The translations under genes and the position numbers were made by a program. Below the pieces are notes generated by a model. It had not been told where the DNA came from. It saw nothing but the letters and a program-made list of their open reading frames with translations, and ran no database searches. A stretch of 39,064 bases of DNA, taken from positions 1-39,064 of the forward strand of contig NZ_CANLFS010000028.1 of the NCBI RefSeq assembly GCF_947490095.1. The letters are read 5' to 3'. The DNA is from an uncultured Halomonas sp. (GTDB lineage: Bacteria > Pseudomonadota > Gammaproteobacteria > Pseudomonadales > Halomonadaceae). Below are positions 8,357 to 17,273 of the stretch, one piece after another; the stretch's first letter is position 1; each line of letters starts with the position of its first letter.

Positions 8357-8674
8357 GCGTCGTCGCCAACGGCGCCTCTTCTCGTTTGTTTACTCCGGCA
8401 TCCCGCGGTTGTTTCCAGCGGCTGCCGGAGACCCGCTTGTGTTCCTCCGACTGTCCCGTCTCGCGGGGTCTTTCCTGACCCTGCGTGGGGAAGTGTTGGT
8501 TTTCGCTCATTGAAATGGCTTGTTGGGCCATCCGCGCTGTGAATCCCGACGCGAGCCGTTATTGGATCGCCCTCGGGACGCCCTTAGACGAAAGACTTAT
8601 TCCTGTAAAAACTCGAATAATAACAATGATGTGTTAGTGAAAATAAGGAAGGGGGCAAGGCCGGATCTCGATGT
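8357..8674 (+). other. Non-coding stretch between upp and glp cluster
   Basis: No convincing gene. The upp-proximal part is GC-rich and structured: CCGGCA (8395-8400) pairs with TGCCGG (8423-8428) around an inner CCGC/GCGG. AGACCCGC can pair with GCGGGGTCT about 26 nt further on, with TTTCC following, a possible but poor terminator for upp. From about 8590 the sequence turns AT-rich (TTATTCCTG to AATAATAACAATG), which looks like the upstream control region of glpS. Confidence 0.4.
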
Positions 8675-8708
8675 TTTCGATTGATGACATTTGTGTTTGA
8701 AATCGAAA
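8675..8708 (+). promoter_or_regulatory. Candidate GlpR (DeoR-family) operator
   Basis: A perfect inverted repeat, TTTCGATT (8675-8682) and AATCGAAA (8701-8708), has an 18-bp spacer and lies about 65 bp before glpS. TTTCG half-sites are typical of DeoR-family regulators such as GlpR, which represses glycerol genes and responds to glycerol-3-phosphate in characterised bacteria. No glpR gene is in the window; the assignment is an inference. Confidence 0.45.
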
Positions 8709-8719
8709 CACGGTTAGGT

Positions 8720-8752
8720 TGTATTCAACAGTTCCCGAATACAGCCTATAAC
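8720..8752 (+). promoter_or_regulatory. Candidate glpS promoter overlapped by an inverted repeat
   Basis: TATAAC (8747-8752) is a good -10; 17 bp upstream is TTCAAC (8724-8729), a weak -35. An inverted repeat TGTATTC (8720-8726) with GAATACA (8737-8743), spacer 10, lies across the -35 and spacer, where a bound protein would block RNA polymerase. The transcript would start near 8759, only about 14 nt before the glpS ATG. Confidence 0.45.
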
Positions 8753-8772
8753 AACGAACCGTCGAGATCTGC

Positions 8773-9861
8773 ATGTCCTTGATTCTAGATAATATCGACT
8801 ACATTGTCGGTGGTTCCACGCATATGTCAGGCGTGAACCTGGAGCTCGAGCCGGGCTCGTTCAATGTCCTGTTGGGAAGGACGCTGGCGGGCAAGACCAC
8901 GCTGATGCGGCTGATAGCCGGGCTCGATGCCCCGACGCGAGGCCGGATCTGGATGGATGGCAAGGAGGTGACCGGGCATTCGGTTCGCCGGCGCAATGTC
9001 TCGATGGTCTATCAGCAATTCATCAACTATCCGGGCCTCACCGTCTACGACAACATTGCGTCGCCCCTCAAGTTAGCGAAAGTGGCCCGCCCGGAGATCG
9101 ACCGGCGTGTAAGAGACGTTGCCGAAATGCTGCATATCGAGCATTTGCTCGACCGCCTGCCCCTGGAGCTCTCCGGTGGTCAGCAGCAGCGAACGGCCAT
9201 GGGGCGAGCCCTGGCCAAGGATGCCGACGTCATCCTGTTCGATGAGCCCCTGGTCAACCTCGATTACAAGCTCCGCGAGGAGTTTCGTGAAGAATTGCGT
9301 TCGGTCTTCAGCGAGCGTAACTGCATTGCCGTCTATGCCACCACCGAGCCCACGGAAGCCCTGGCGCTGGGTGGCAATACCGCCGTGATTCACGAGGGGC
9401 GTCTGCTGCAGTATGGCCGCACGGAAGAGGTCTATCATCGTCCGCATGACATCCTCACCGCAGAGCTATTCTCCGAGCCCCCCATCAATATCGTGAGTGG
9501 AGACGTTTCCAGCGGCGCGGTATCGCTTGATAACACGGGATTCTTTCCCGTCAGCGATGACTTGCGTGGCCTCGCCCCCGGGACGTATCGCTTCGGAGTG
9601 CGCGCCTCGCATGTCTCGCTTGTGCCCCAGTCCAAAAATGACGTCGAGATAACGATGACGGTGGACCTGGCGGAAATAAGCGGGTCCGAGACCTTCCTTC
9701 ATGTGCATAACGAGCACTTCCATATGACGGCTCACCTGAAGGGGATTCATGACTTTGGGGTTGATGTCCCGGTGACGCTCTATATTCCAACCCACAAGGT
9801 CTATGTCTTTGATCGCGAGGGTAGGGTAGTGCATATACCAGCGCATCTGAGGGGGAGCTGA
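8773..9861 (+). CDS. glpS: Glycerol ABC transporter ATPase GlpS
   Basis: A 362-residue importer ATPase with a C-terminal TOBE-like regulatory region (about 285-355). The helical signature is canonical, LSGGQQQR at 133-140, and Walker B with catalytic glutamate is VILFDEP (153-159). Walker A is atypical, GRTLAGKT at 35-42 instead of GxxGxGKS/T. The switch histidine position is threonine (T191 in ATTEPTEA). So this subunit supplies a good signature but a degenerate nucleotide pocket. Gene order and family resemblance fit glpSTPQUV, described for glycerol uptake in Rhizobium leguminosarum. It starts the operon 20 nt after its putative promoter and ends 1 bp before glpT. The start has only a weak GAG ribosome site. 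Confidence 0.87.
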   Translation: MSLILDNIDYIVGGSTHMSGVNLELEPGSFNVLLGRTLAGKTTLMRLIAGLDAPTRGRIWMDGKEVTGHSVRRRNVSMVYQQFINYPGLTVYDNIASPLKLAKVARPEIDRRVRDVAEMLHIEHLLDRLPLELSGGQQQRTAMGRALAKDADVILFDEPLVNLDYKLREEFREELRSVFSERNCIAVYATTEPTEALALGGNTAVIHEGRLLQYGRTEEVYHRPHDILTAELFSEPPINIVSGDVSSGAVSLDNTGFFPVSDDLRGLAPGTYRFGVRASHVSLVPQSKNDVEITMTVDLAEISGSETFLHVHNEHFHMTAHLKGIHDFGVDVPVTLYIPTHKVYVFDREGRVVHIPAHLRGS

Positions 9862-9862
9862 G

Positions 9863-10963
9863 ATGGCCGAAATCGTTCTGAAGTCCCTGGCTCATAGTTA
9901 CGTGAGCGACCCCCGGGGGCCGGAAGACTATGCCATTCGCGAGATGGACCATGTCTGGCACCAGGGAGGCGCCTATGCGTTATTGGGACCTTCGGGTTGC
10001 GGAAAGTCAACGCTTCTCAACATTATCTCCGGTCTGTTGGAGCCCTCTCGAGGCGAGGTGCTCTTCGACGGCGAGGTCGTAAGCTCCCTGCCCCCCGAGG
10101 CCCGTAACATCGCCCAGGTTTTTCAGTTTCCCGTCGTCTACGACACCATGACAGTCTATGACAATCTGGCTTTTCCATTGCGTAACGTGAAGACCCCCGA
10201 GGCTCGCGTTCATGAGCGCGTGATGGAGGTCGCCGACGTGATGGAGCTCACCGCACAGCTCAAGCGCCGGGCAAGGAACCTGACGGCAGACGAGAAGCAG
10301 AAGGTTTCCATGGGCAGAGGCCTGGTGCGAGATGATGTATCGGCGATCCTCTTCGACGAGCCTCTCACCGTCATCGACCCCCAGCTCAAGTGGAAACTGC
10401 GCCGCAAGCTCAAGGAAATTCACCAGCGCTTCGAGATCACCATGGTCTATGTGACTCATGACCAGCTCGAGGCCTCCACCTTTGCCGACAAGATTGCCGT
10501 TATGTACGAGGGCAAGATCGTACAGTTCGGCACTCCCAGGGAGTTGTTCGAAAAGCCTAATCATACGTTCGTGGGTTACTTTATCGGCAGTCCGGGCATG
10601 AACTTCCTGGATGTGGAGGCCAGGGAAGGCCGCGTGATGGCCGGTGCCATGGAGTTGACGGTCAAGCAGGCCGTGCACGATGCCGTGGCGAATACCCGGG
10701 CCACTAATATCAAGCTCGGTATTCGCCCCGAGTTCATCGAGGTCCTTGCCGAGCCGGTGGAGGGTGGCATGGAGGCCAGGGTAGATTACGCCCAAGACCT
10801 CGGGACCTACTCGATTCTCTCTCTGACCCTTGGCGACACGGTGCTCAAGGCGCGTATCGAGGAGGGACAGCCGGTGCCGACCGGGAGGGCCTGGCTGCGT
10901 TTTCCCGACGAGCGAGTGGGCCTGTATATCGACGAATATCGCGTGGAGCCTGGCCATGAGTAA
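9863..10963 (+). CDS. glpT: Glycerol ABC transporter ATPase GlpT
   Basis: A 366-residue importer ATPase, the partner of GlpS. Walker A is canonical, GPSGCGKS at 42-49; Walker B ILFDEP (162-167) and the switch histidine (H199 in YVTHDQ) are intact. The signature is lost: LTADEKQK at 140-147 replaces LSGGQ. A TOBE-like C-terminal region follows about residue 240. This is the mirror image of GlpS, predicting one canonical ATP site (GlpT Walker A with GlpS signature) and one degenerate site. Not to be confused with the glycerol-3-phosphate antiporter also called GlpT. Its last 8 nt overlap glpP. Confidence 0.87.
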   Translation: MAEIVLKSLAHSYVSDPRGPEDYAIREMDHVWHQGGAYALLGPSGCGKSTLLNIISGLLEPSRGEVLFDGEVVSSLPPEARNIAQVFQFPVVYDTMTVYDNLAFPLRNVKTPEARVHERVMEVADVMELTAQLKRRARNLTADEKQKVSMGRGLVRDDVSAILFDEPLTVIDPQLKWKLRRKLKEIHQRFEITMVYVTHDQLEASTFADKIAVMYEGKIVQFGTPRELFEKPNHTFVGYFIGSPGMNFLDVEAREGRVMAGAMELTVKQAVHDAVANTRATNIKLGIRPEFIEVLAEPVEGGMEARVDYAQDLGTYSILSLTLGDTVLKARIEEGQPVPTGRAWLRFPDERVGLYIDEYRVEPGHE

Positions 10964-11837
10964 AGTCTACAACAACCGCGCCTGGTGGCTGATACTGCCG
11001 ATGCTGCTGCTGGTAGCCTTCTCGGCCATTATTCCGCTGATGACGGTGGTGAACTACTCGGTGCAGGACGTCTTCGATGCCAATACCCGTTTCTTCACGG
11101 GTACCGAATGGTTCAGAGAGATGTTGAATGACCCCGCCCTGCAGGCGGCCGTGTTGCGGCAATTTGCCTTCTCGTTGACCGTGCTGGCCATCGAGGTCCC
11201 GCTGGGAATCGGTATCGCCTTGATAATGCCCAAGAAGGGGTGGCAGGCCTCTATCGTGCTGATCCTGGTGACCATGCCCCTGCTGATTCCCTGGAACGTG
11301 GTAGGCAGTATCTGGCAGATCTTTACCCGCGGGGATATCGGGCTGATGGGGTGGAGCCTGCGTGAGCTGGGGTATGGCTACAATATTACGGCGAGCCCCG
11401 TGGATGCCTGGATCACCATTATCCTGATGGATGTTTGGCACTGGACGCCGCTGATTGCCTTGCTCTGCTATAGCGGCCTGCGTTCGATACCCGATGCCTA
11501 CTATCAGGCGGCACGCATAGATCGTGCGTCAAACTGGTCGGTCTTCTACTACATTCAGTTGCCCAAGCTGACCAATGTGCTGGTGATCGGAGTGCTGCTG
11601 CGCTTCATGCACTCCTTCATGATCTATGCCGAACCCTTCGTGTTAACGGGTGGGGGGCCGGGTAGTTCCACCACCTTCCTGAGCCAGTCACTGACGACCA
11701 TGGCGATAGGTCAGCAGGATCTGGGGCCGTCGGCGGCATTCTCGCTGATCTACTTCCTGATTATCCTGCTGGTTACCTGGGTGTTCTACACGGCGATCAT
11801 GAACATGCAGAAAGACGACATCAAGGCGGAGGCATGA
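10956..11837 (+). CDS. glpP: Glycerol ABC transporter permease GlpP
   Basis: A 293-residue inner-membrane permease of the MalF-type binding-protein-dependent family, with about six hydrophobic segments. The first follows the basic N-terminus SKVYNNRAWW. The EAA coupling loop reads SIPDAYYQAARIDRAS and then FYYIQLPKL, near 175-210. The start at 10956 (ATGAGTAA) overlaps glpT by 8 nt; an earlier in-frame ATG lies deep in glpT. It pairs with GlpQ to form the channel and stops 1 bp before glpQ. Confidence 0.88.
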   Translation: MSKVYNNRAWWLILPMLLLVAFSAIIPLMTVVNYSVQDVFDANTRFFTGTEWFREMLNDPALQAAVLRQFAFSLTVLAIEVPLGIGIALIMPKKGWQASIVLILVTMPLLIPWNVVGSIWQIFTRGDIGLMGWSLRELGYGYNITASPVDAWITIILMDVWHWTPLIALLCYSGLRSIPDAYYQAARIDRASNWSVFYYIQLPKLTNVLVIGVLLRFMHSFMIYAEPFVLTGGGPGSSTTFLSQSLTTMAIGQQDLGPSAAFSLIYFLIILLVTWVFYTAIMNMQKDDIKAEA

Positions 11838-11838
11838 C

Positions 11839-12732
11839 ATGAGCGATGCATTGCCCACAACCCCCGAGGCCGTCAGGCAGCGAGCCGCGGCCGCCAGCAA
11901 TCGGAAGCGTCGCCGGAACCGTTCGGCCCCTCGCCAGTGGCGCCGTCGCGGGCTCATGGCGGCTTATATCGTTTTCGTGCTCTTGCCTATCTATTGGCTG
12001 CTCAACATGTCCTTTCAGTCCAATACCGAGATTCTCGGAGGGCTGACCCTGTGGCCAGAGGATTTTACACTTGAGCATTATGCCAAGATATTCACCCAAT
12101 CAAGCTGGTACATGGGTTACGTCAACTCGATTACCTATGTGTTGATTAATATGCTGTTGAGTATCGTGGTGGCGTTGCCTGCCGCCTATGCCTTCAGTCG
12201 CTACAAGTTTATCGGTGATAAACACCTTTTCTTCTGGCTATTGACCAACCTGATGGCGCCGCCGGCCGTATTCCTGCTGCCCTATTTTCAGCTGTACTAC
12301 ACCGTTGGGCTCTTCGATACCCATGTGGCGGTGGCGCTTGCCCACTGTCTCTTCAATATCCCGTTGGCCGTATGGATACTCGAAGGCTTCATGAGCAGTG
12401 TGCCCAAGGAGATTGACGAGACGGCGTTTATTGATGGCTATCGTTTTCCGACCTTCTTCGTGAAGATATTTATCCCCATGATCAGTTCGGGAATCGGTGT
12501 GACGCTGTTCTTCCTGTTCATGTTCTCCTGGGTGGAGCTGTTGCTTGCCAGCACCCTGACCGCCACGAATGCCCAGCCCATTGCCTCGGTCATGACCCAG
12601 ACCAAGGGCGCCTCCGGAATCGATTGGGGAGCACTGGCGGCGGCGGGGGCGCTTACGATATTGCCGGGCATCGTGGTGGTGTATTTCGTTCGCAACCATA
12701 TCGCCAAGGGCTTTGCACTGGGCCGAACTTGA
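11839..12732 (+). CDS. glpQ: Glycerol ABC transporter permease GlpQ
   Basis: A 297-residue MalG-type permease. A basic N-terminal tail rich in Arg (residues 18-38) precedes the first membrane helix (MAAYIVFVLLPIYWLLNM). The EAA loop reads VPKEIDETAFIDGY, then FVKIFIPM, near 190-215. The C-terminal YFVRNHIAKGFALG is typical of MalG/UgpE-type proteins. It would contact one of the two ATPases through the EAA loop. The name here is the transporter subunit, not glycerophosphodiester phosphodiesterase GlpQ. It is followed after 12 bp by glpU. Confidence 0.88.
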   Translation: MSDALPTTPEAVRQRAAAASNRKRRRNRSAPRQWRRRGLMAAYIVFVLLPIYWLLNMSFQSNTEILGGLTLWPEDFTLEHYAKIFTQSSWYMGYVNSITYVLINMLLSIVVALPAAYAFSRYKFIGDKHLFFWLLTNLMAPPAVFLLPYFQLYYTVGLFDTHVAVALAHCLFNIPLAVWILEGFMSSVPKEIDETAFIDGYRFPTFFVKIFIPMISSGIGVTLFFLFMFSWVELLLASTLTATNAQPIASVMTQTKGASGIDWGALAAAGALTILPGIVVVYFVRNHIAKGFALGRT

Positions 12733-12744
12733 GAAGGTGTCAAC

Positions 12745-13017
12745 ATGGAATGGATGGTCTGGACCACCCCGACTCTGGTTTTTTTCCTGGTCATCGCCGC
12801 CATACTGACCGGCATGACCGCCTGGGAAGTCATCTCACCGACGGTCGAGAGAAAGGGCTTTCTGCTTATTTCGACGACCCGCGGAGACCGGCTGTTCATA
12901 GGACTGCTCTCTGCGGCCTATATTCATCTAGTCGTGGTAGGTTTCACTCCGCTCACCATCTGGGTTGCCCTGGGTGCATCGGTACTTTGGGCGTTGATCC
13001 TGATGCGCTGGGGCTGA
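12745..13017 (+). CDS. glpU: Small membrane protein of glycerol transporter operons (DUF2160-like)
   Basis: A 90-residue protein with three likely membrane helices: about 8-28 (TPTLVFFLVIAAILTGMTAW), 50-68 and 70-87. A short cytoplasmic or periplasmic loop, SPTVERKGFLLISTTRGDR, separates the first two. It resembles the DUF2160 proteins found in glpSTPQUV operons, where the gene is called glpU and its role is not established. AGAAGG lies 8 nt before the ATG. Position between permease and binding protein suggests a transporter accessory, assembly or inhibitory subunit; that is inference. Confidence 0.75.
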   Translation: MEWMVWTTPTLVFFLVIAAILTGMTAWEVISPTVERKGFLLISTTRGDRLFIGLLSAAYIHLVVVGFTPLTIWVALGASVLWALILMRWG

Positions 13018-13077
13018 CCGAAGCCAGGCATGGAGCCGATTCACCAAGGAAGGCTAACAATAACCGAAGAGGTCAAT

Positions 13078-14803
<1,726 letters not shown>

Positions 14804-14820
<17 letters not shown>

Positions 14821-14907
14821 ATGAGAGAGGCGAACGGGGCGCCGGCGTTTCCCATGACCCGTCGATACAGCAGGGCAGGGGGAGTGACCACCGGGTCTCG
14901 TGAGTGA
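14804..14907 (+). repeat. Direct repeat of the glpV 3' end
   Basis: The 17-bp sequence CCGGGTCTCGTGAGTGA occurs at 14804-14820, where it encodes the last GlpV residues and stop, and again at 14891-14907. Weaker similarity extends upstream (GGAGTG in both). The copies are 87 bp apart, just before the operon terminator. It looks like a decayed duplication of the gene end. Confidence 0.75.
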
Positions 14908-14913
14908 TGAACA

Positions 14914-14953
14914 GGGCCCCGCTCGATGATAATCGAGCGGGGCCCGTTATTTT
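14914..14953 (+). terminator. Intrinsic terminator of the glp operon
   Basis: A perfect 14-bp stem, GGGCCCCGCTCGAT (14914-14927) with ATCGAGCGGGGCCC (14932-14945), has loop GATA and is followed by GTTATTTT. It closes glpSTPQUV and separates it from uraA. Confidence 0.93.
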
Positions 14954-15025
14954 CGGTGCTTCGCAGACTGGCCTGCTAGAATGCCGCGCGAGCCATCGCC
15001 TGCCATCCATTCCAGGAGCCTTGTC

Positions 15026-16264
15026 ATGCCAGATACCGCGGCCTTGCGGCCCGCTACCCCTCTTCCCCGCACGCTGCTCACCGGCGTGCAGATGCTGTTC
15101 GTTGCCTTCGGTTCCCTGGTGCTGGTGCCGTTGCTGACCGGCCTGGACCCTAGCGTGGCGCTGTTCACCGCCGGTATCGGTACGCTGCTGTTCCACGGTG
15201 TAACCGGCCTGACGGTGCCGGTCTTTCTGGCATCGTCGTTCGCCTTTATTGCGCCGATTCAGGGGTCGATTGCCAACTTTGGGGTATCGGCGACGCTGGG
15301 CGGGCTGATGGTTGCCGGCCTGGTCTATGTGGCGATCTCCCAGGCGGTACGCCTCAAGGGGACCGTGTGGCTGCACCGCTTGTTGCCGCCGGTGGTGGTG
15401 GGGCCGGTGATCATGGTGATCGGCCTGGCCCTGGCGCCGGTGGCGGTCAGCATGGCGACCGGCGAGACCAGCGATCATATCGGCTACGGTCCGGCGCTGT
15501 TTCTCTCCATGACCAGCCTCCTGGTGACCCTGGTACTGGCGGTATTCGGCCGCGGCATTATCCGGTTGATCCCCATCATGGGGGGCATCGCCACCGGCTA
15601 TGGGCTGGCGTTGATCATGGGGCTGGTGGATTTTACCCCGATGCACGAATCGGCCTGGCTGGCCATTCCCGCCTTCACCGCGCCAAGCTTCCACTGGGCG
15701 GCGATCCTGTTCATGATTCCGGTGGCGATCGCCCCGGCCGTGGAGCATATCGGCGACATGGTCGCCATCGGCTCGGTGACCCGCAGGAACTACCTGGAGA
15801 CGCCCGGCCTGCACCGCACCCTGTTGGGAGACGGCCTGGCCACCATGGCGGCGGCACTGTTCGGTGGCCCGCCCAACACCACCTATTCCGAGGTCACCGG
15901 GGCGGTGACCCTGATCCGAGCCTTCGACCCGCGCATCATGCTGGTGGCGGCCTGTACGGCCATTGGCCTGGCCTTCGTCGCCAAGCTGGGGGCGCTGCTG
16001 CAGACCATTCCGGGGCCGGTGATGGGGGGGATCATGACCCTGCTGTTTGGCTCCATCGCCGTGGTAGGCATGAACACCCTGGTGCGGGCCGGCGACTCGC
16101 TCACCGCGCCGCGCAACCTGGTGGTGATCTCGCTGATCCTGGTGTTCGGCATCGGCGGCATGCAGGTGGGCGGCGGCCAGTTCACCCTGCAGGGGGTGAG
16201 CCTGGCCGCCCTGGTCGGCATCGTCCTTAACTGGATACTGCCCGGCGCCAAAGAAGACGAATAA
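15026..16264 (+). CDS. uraA: Uracil permease (NCS2 family)
   Basis: A 412-residue inner-membrane uracil:proton symporter of the UraA type. The signature block of UraA is clear: AVEHIGDMVAIG near 248-260 and GGPPNTTYSEVTG near 285-300. Each supplies one of the two glutamates that hold uracil and couple protons in E. coli UraA. Fourteen short hydrophobic segments are expected. The start at 15026 has AGGAG 8 nt upstream; a longer frame to 14981 is not family-like. A TAGAAT -10-like element is at 14977-14982. It is separate from upp. Copies of the 3' ends of glpV (left) and aguB (right) flank it. Confidence 0.92.
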   Translation: MPDTAALRPATPLPRTLLTGVQMLFVAFGSLVLVPLLTGLDPSVALFTAGIGTLLFHGVTGLTVPVFLASSFAFIAPIQGSIANFGVSATLGGLMVAGLVYVAISQAVRLKGTVWLHRLLPPVVVGPVIMVIGLALAPVAVSMATGETSDHIGYGPALFLSMTSLLVTLVLAVFGRGIIRLIPIMGGIATGYGLALIMGLVDFTPMHESAWLAIPAFTAPSFHWAAILFMIPVAIAPAVEHIGDMVAIGSVTRRNYLETPGLHRTLLGDGLATMAAALFGGPPNTTYSEVTGAVTLIRAFDPRIMLVAACTAIGLAFVAKLGALLQTIPGPVMGGIMTLLFGSIAVVGMNTLVRAGDSLTAPRNLVVISLILVFGIGGMQVGGGQFTLQGVSLAALVGIVLNWILPGAKEDE

Positions 16265-16266
16265 CG

Positions 16267-16432
16267 AGTCCCGGTAGCGGCGGGTCAGGTCGTTATAGGC
16301 GTCGATGCGGCGGTCCCTGACCGGTATGGAGAGTAGCCAGATCCGTCGCTGGTGATTCAGTCCCGGTAGCGGCGGGTCAGGTCGTTATAGGCGTCGATGC
16401 GGCGGTCCCTGAGGTACGGCCAGATCCGTCGC
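16267..16432 (-). repeat. Duplicated 3' end of aguB
   Basis: A 54-bp sequence is exact at 16267-16320 and 16359-16412, offset 92 bp. Homology continues after a divergent linker with GCCAGATCCGTCGC at 16336-16349 and 16419-16432. The right copy is the 3' coding end of aguB. The left copy is a vestige beginning 3 bp after the uraA stop; it lacks the TGA and is out of phase with the gene. Exactness over 54 bp implies a recent or constrained duplication. Confidence 0.9.
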
Positions 16433-17253
16433 ACGTCTTCGCTGCGGTCCATGTCCAGGGTCACCATCAGCCGCTCGGCCTGGGTCCCGGCATGGGCCAG
16501 CAGTTCGCCCTGGGGGCCGGCGATAAAGCTGCCCCCCCAGAAGTCGATGCCGCCGCCGATGCCGGAGCGGTCGGGCTCATGGTCGACCCGGTTGGCCACG
16601 ATCACCGGCACGCCATTGGCGACCGCATGGCTGCGCTGGATCAGCGTCCAGGCCTCCTTCTGGCGCGCCTTCTCATCGTCCCCGTCGGCCGGGTCCCAGC
16701 CGATGGCCGTGGGGTAGAGCAGCAGCTCGGCCCCGGCCAGGGCCATCAACCGCGCCGCTTCCGGATACCACTGGTCCCAGCACACCAGCAAGCCGAGGCG
16801 GCCGACCGAGGTATCGATCGGCGCGAAGCCCTCACCGGGGCCGTCGGCGTCGCCCGGCGTGAAGTAAAACTTCTCGTAGAAGCCGGGATCATCGGGGATG
16901 TGCATCTTGCGGTAGTGACCCACGCGACCCCGCCGGCGATCATAGACCACGGCGGTGTTGTGATAGAGGCCGGCGGCGCGGCGTTCGAAGAGCGAGCCCA
17001 CCAGCACGATCTCGAGCTCCGCGGCCAGTGCCGCCAGGCGGCTGCCGGTGGGGCCGTCCAGGGGCTCGGCCAGGTCGAACAGCTCGGTGTCCTCGTACTG
17101 ACAGAAATAGTGGGTGGCGTGCAGCTCCTGCAGCATGACCAGTTCGGCACCGGCCGCGGCCAATTCACGGATGCCGGCCTCGCTCTCGGCGAGGCTTCTG
17201 GCCTTGTCGGGCCAGCCGGGCTGCTGGATCAGGCCGACCTTCAGGTGGCGGGA
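16357..17253 (-). CDS. aguB: N-carbamoylputrescine amidohydrolase
   Basis: A 298-residue nitrilase-superfamily enzyme that hydrolyses N-carbamoylputrescine to putrescine, CO2 and ammonia. The Glu-Lys-Cys triad is visible: E44 (MLQELHATHYF), K117 (YRKMHIPDDPGFYEKFYF) and C159 (GLLVCWDQWYPEAAR). The family C-terminus WPYLRDRRIDAY is present. GAGGAG precedes the start at 17253. It lies 20 bp downstream of aguA on the same strand, giving the two-step agmatine-to-putrescine route. Its last codons lie in a duplicated segment. Confidence 0.95.
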   Translation of the reverse strand, partial: SRHLKVGLIQQPGWPDKARSLAESEAGIRELAAAGAELVMLQELHATHYFCQYEDTELFDLAEPLDGPTGSRLAALAAELEIVLVGSLFERRAAGLYHNTAVVYDRRRGRVGHYRKMHIPDDPGFYEKFYFTPGDADGPGEGFAPIDTSVGRLGLLVCWDQWYPEAARLMALAGAELLLYPTAIGWDPADGDDEKARQKEAWTLIQRSHAVANGVPVIVANRVDHEPDRSGIGGGIDFWGGSFIAGPQGELLAHAGTQAERLMVTLDMDRSEDVRRIWPYLRDRRIDAYNDLTRRYRD

Positions 17254-17273
17254 CATGGTGACGTCTCCTCGTT

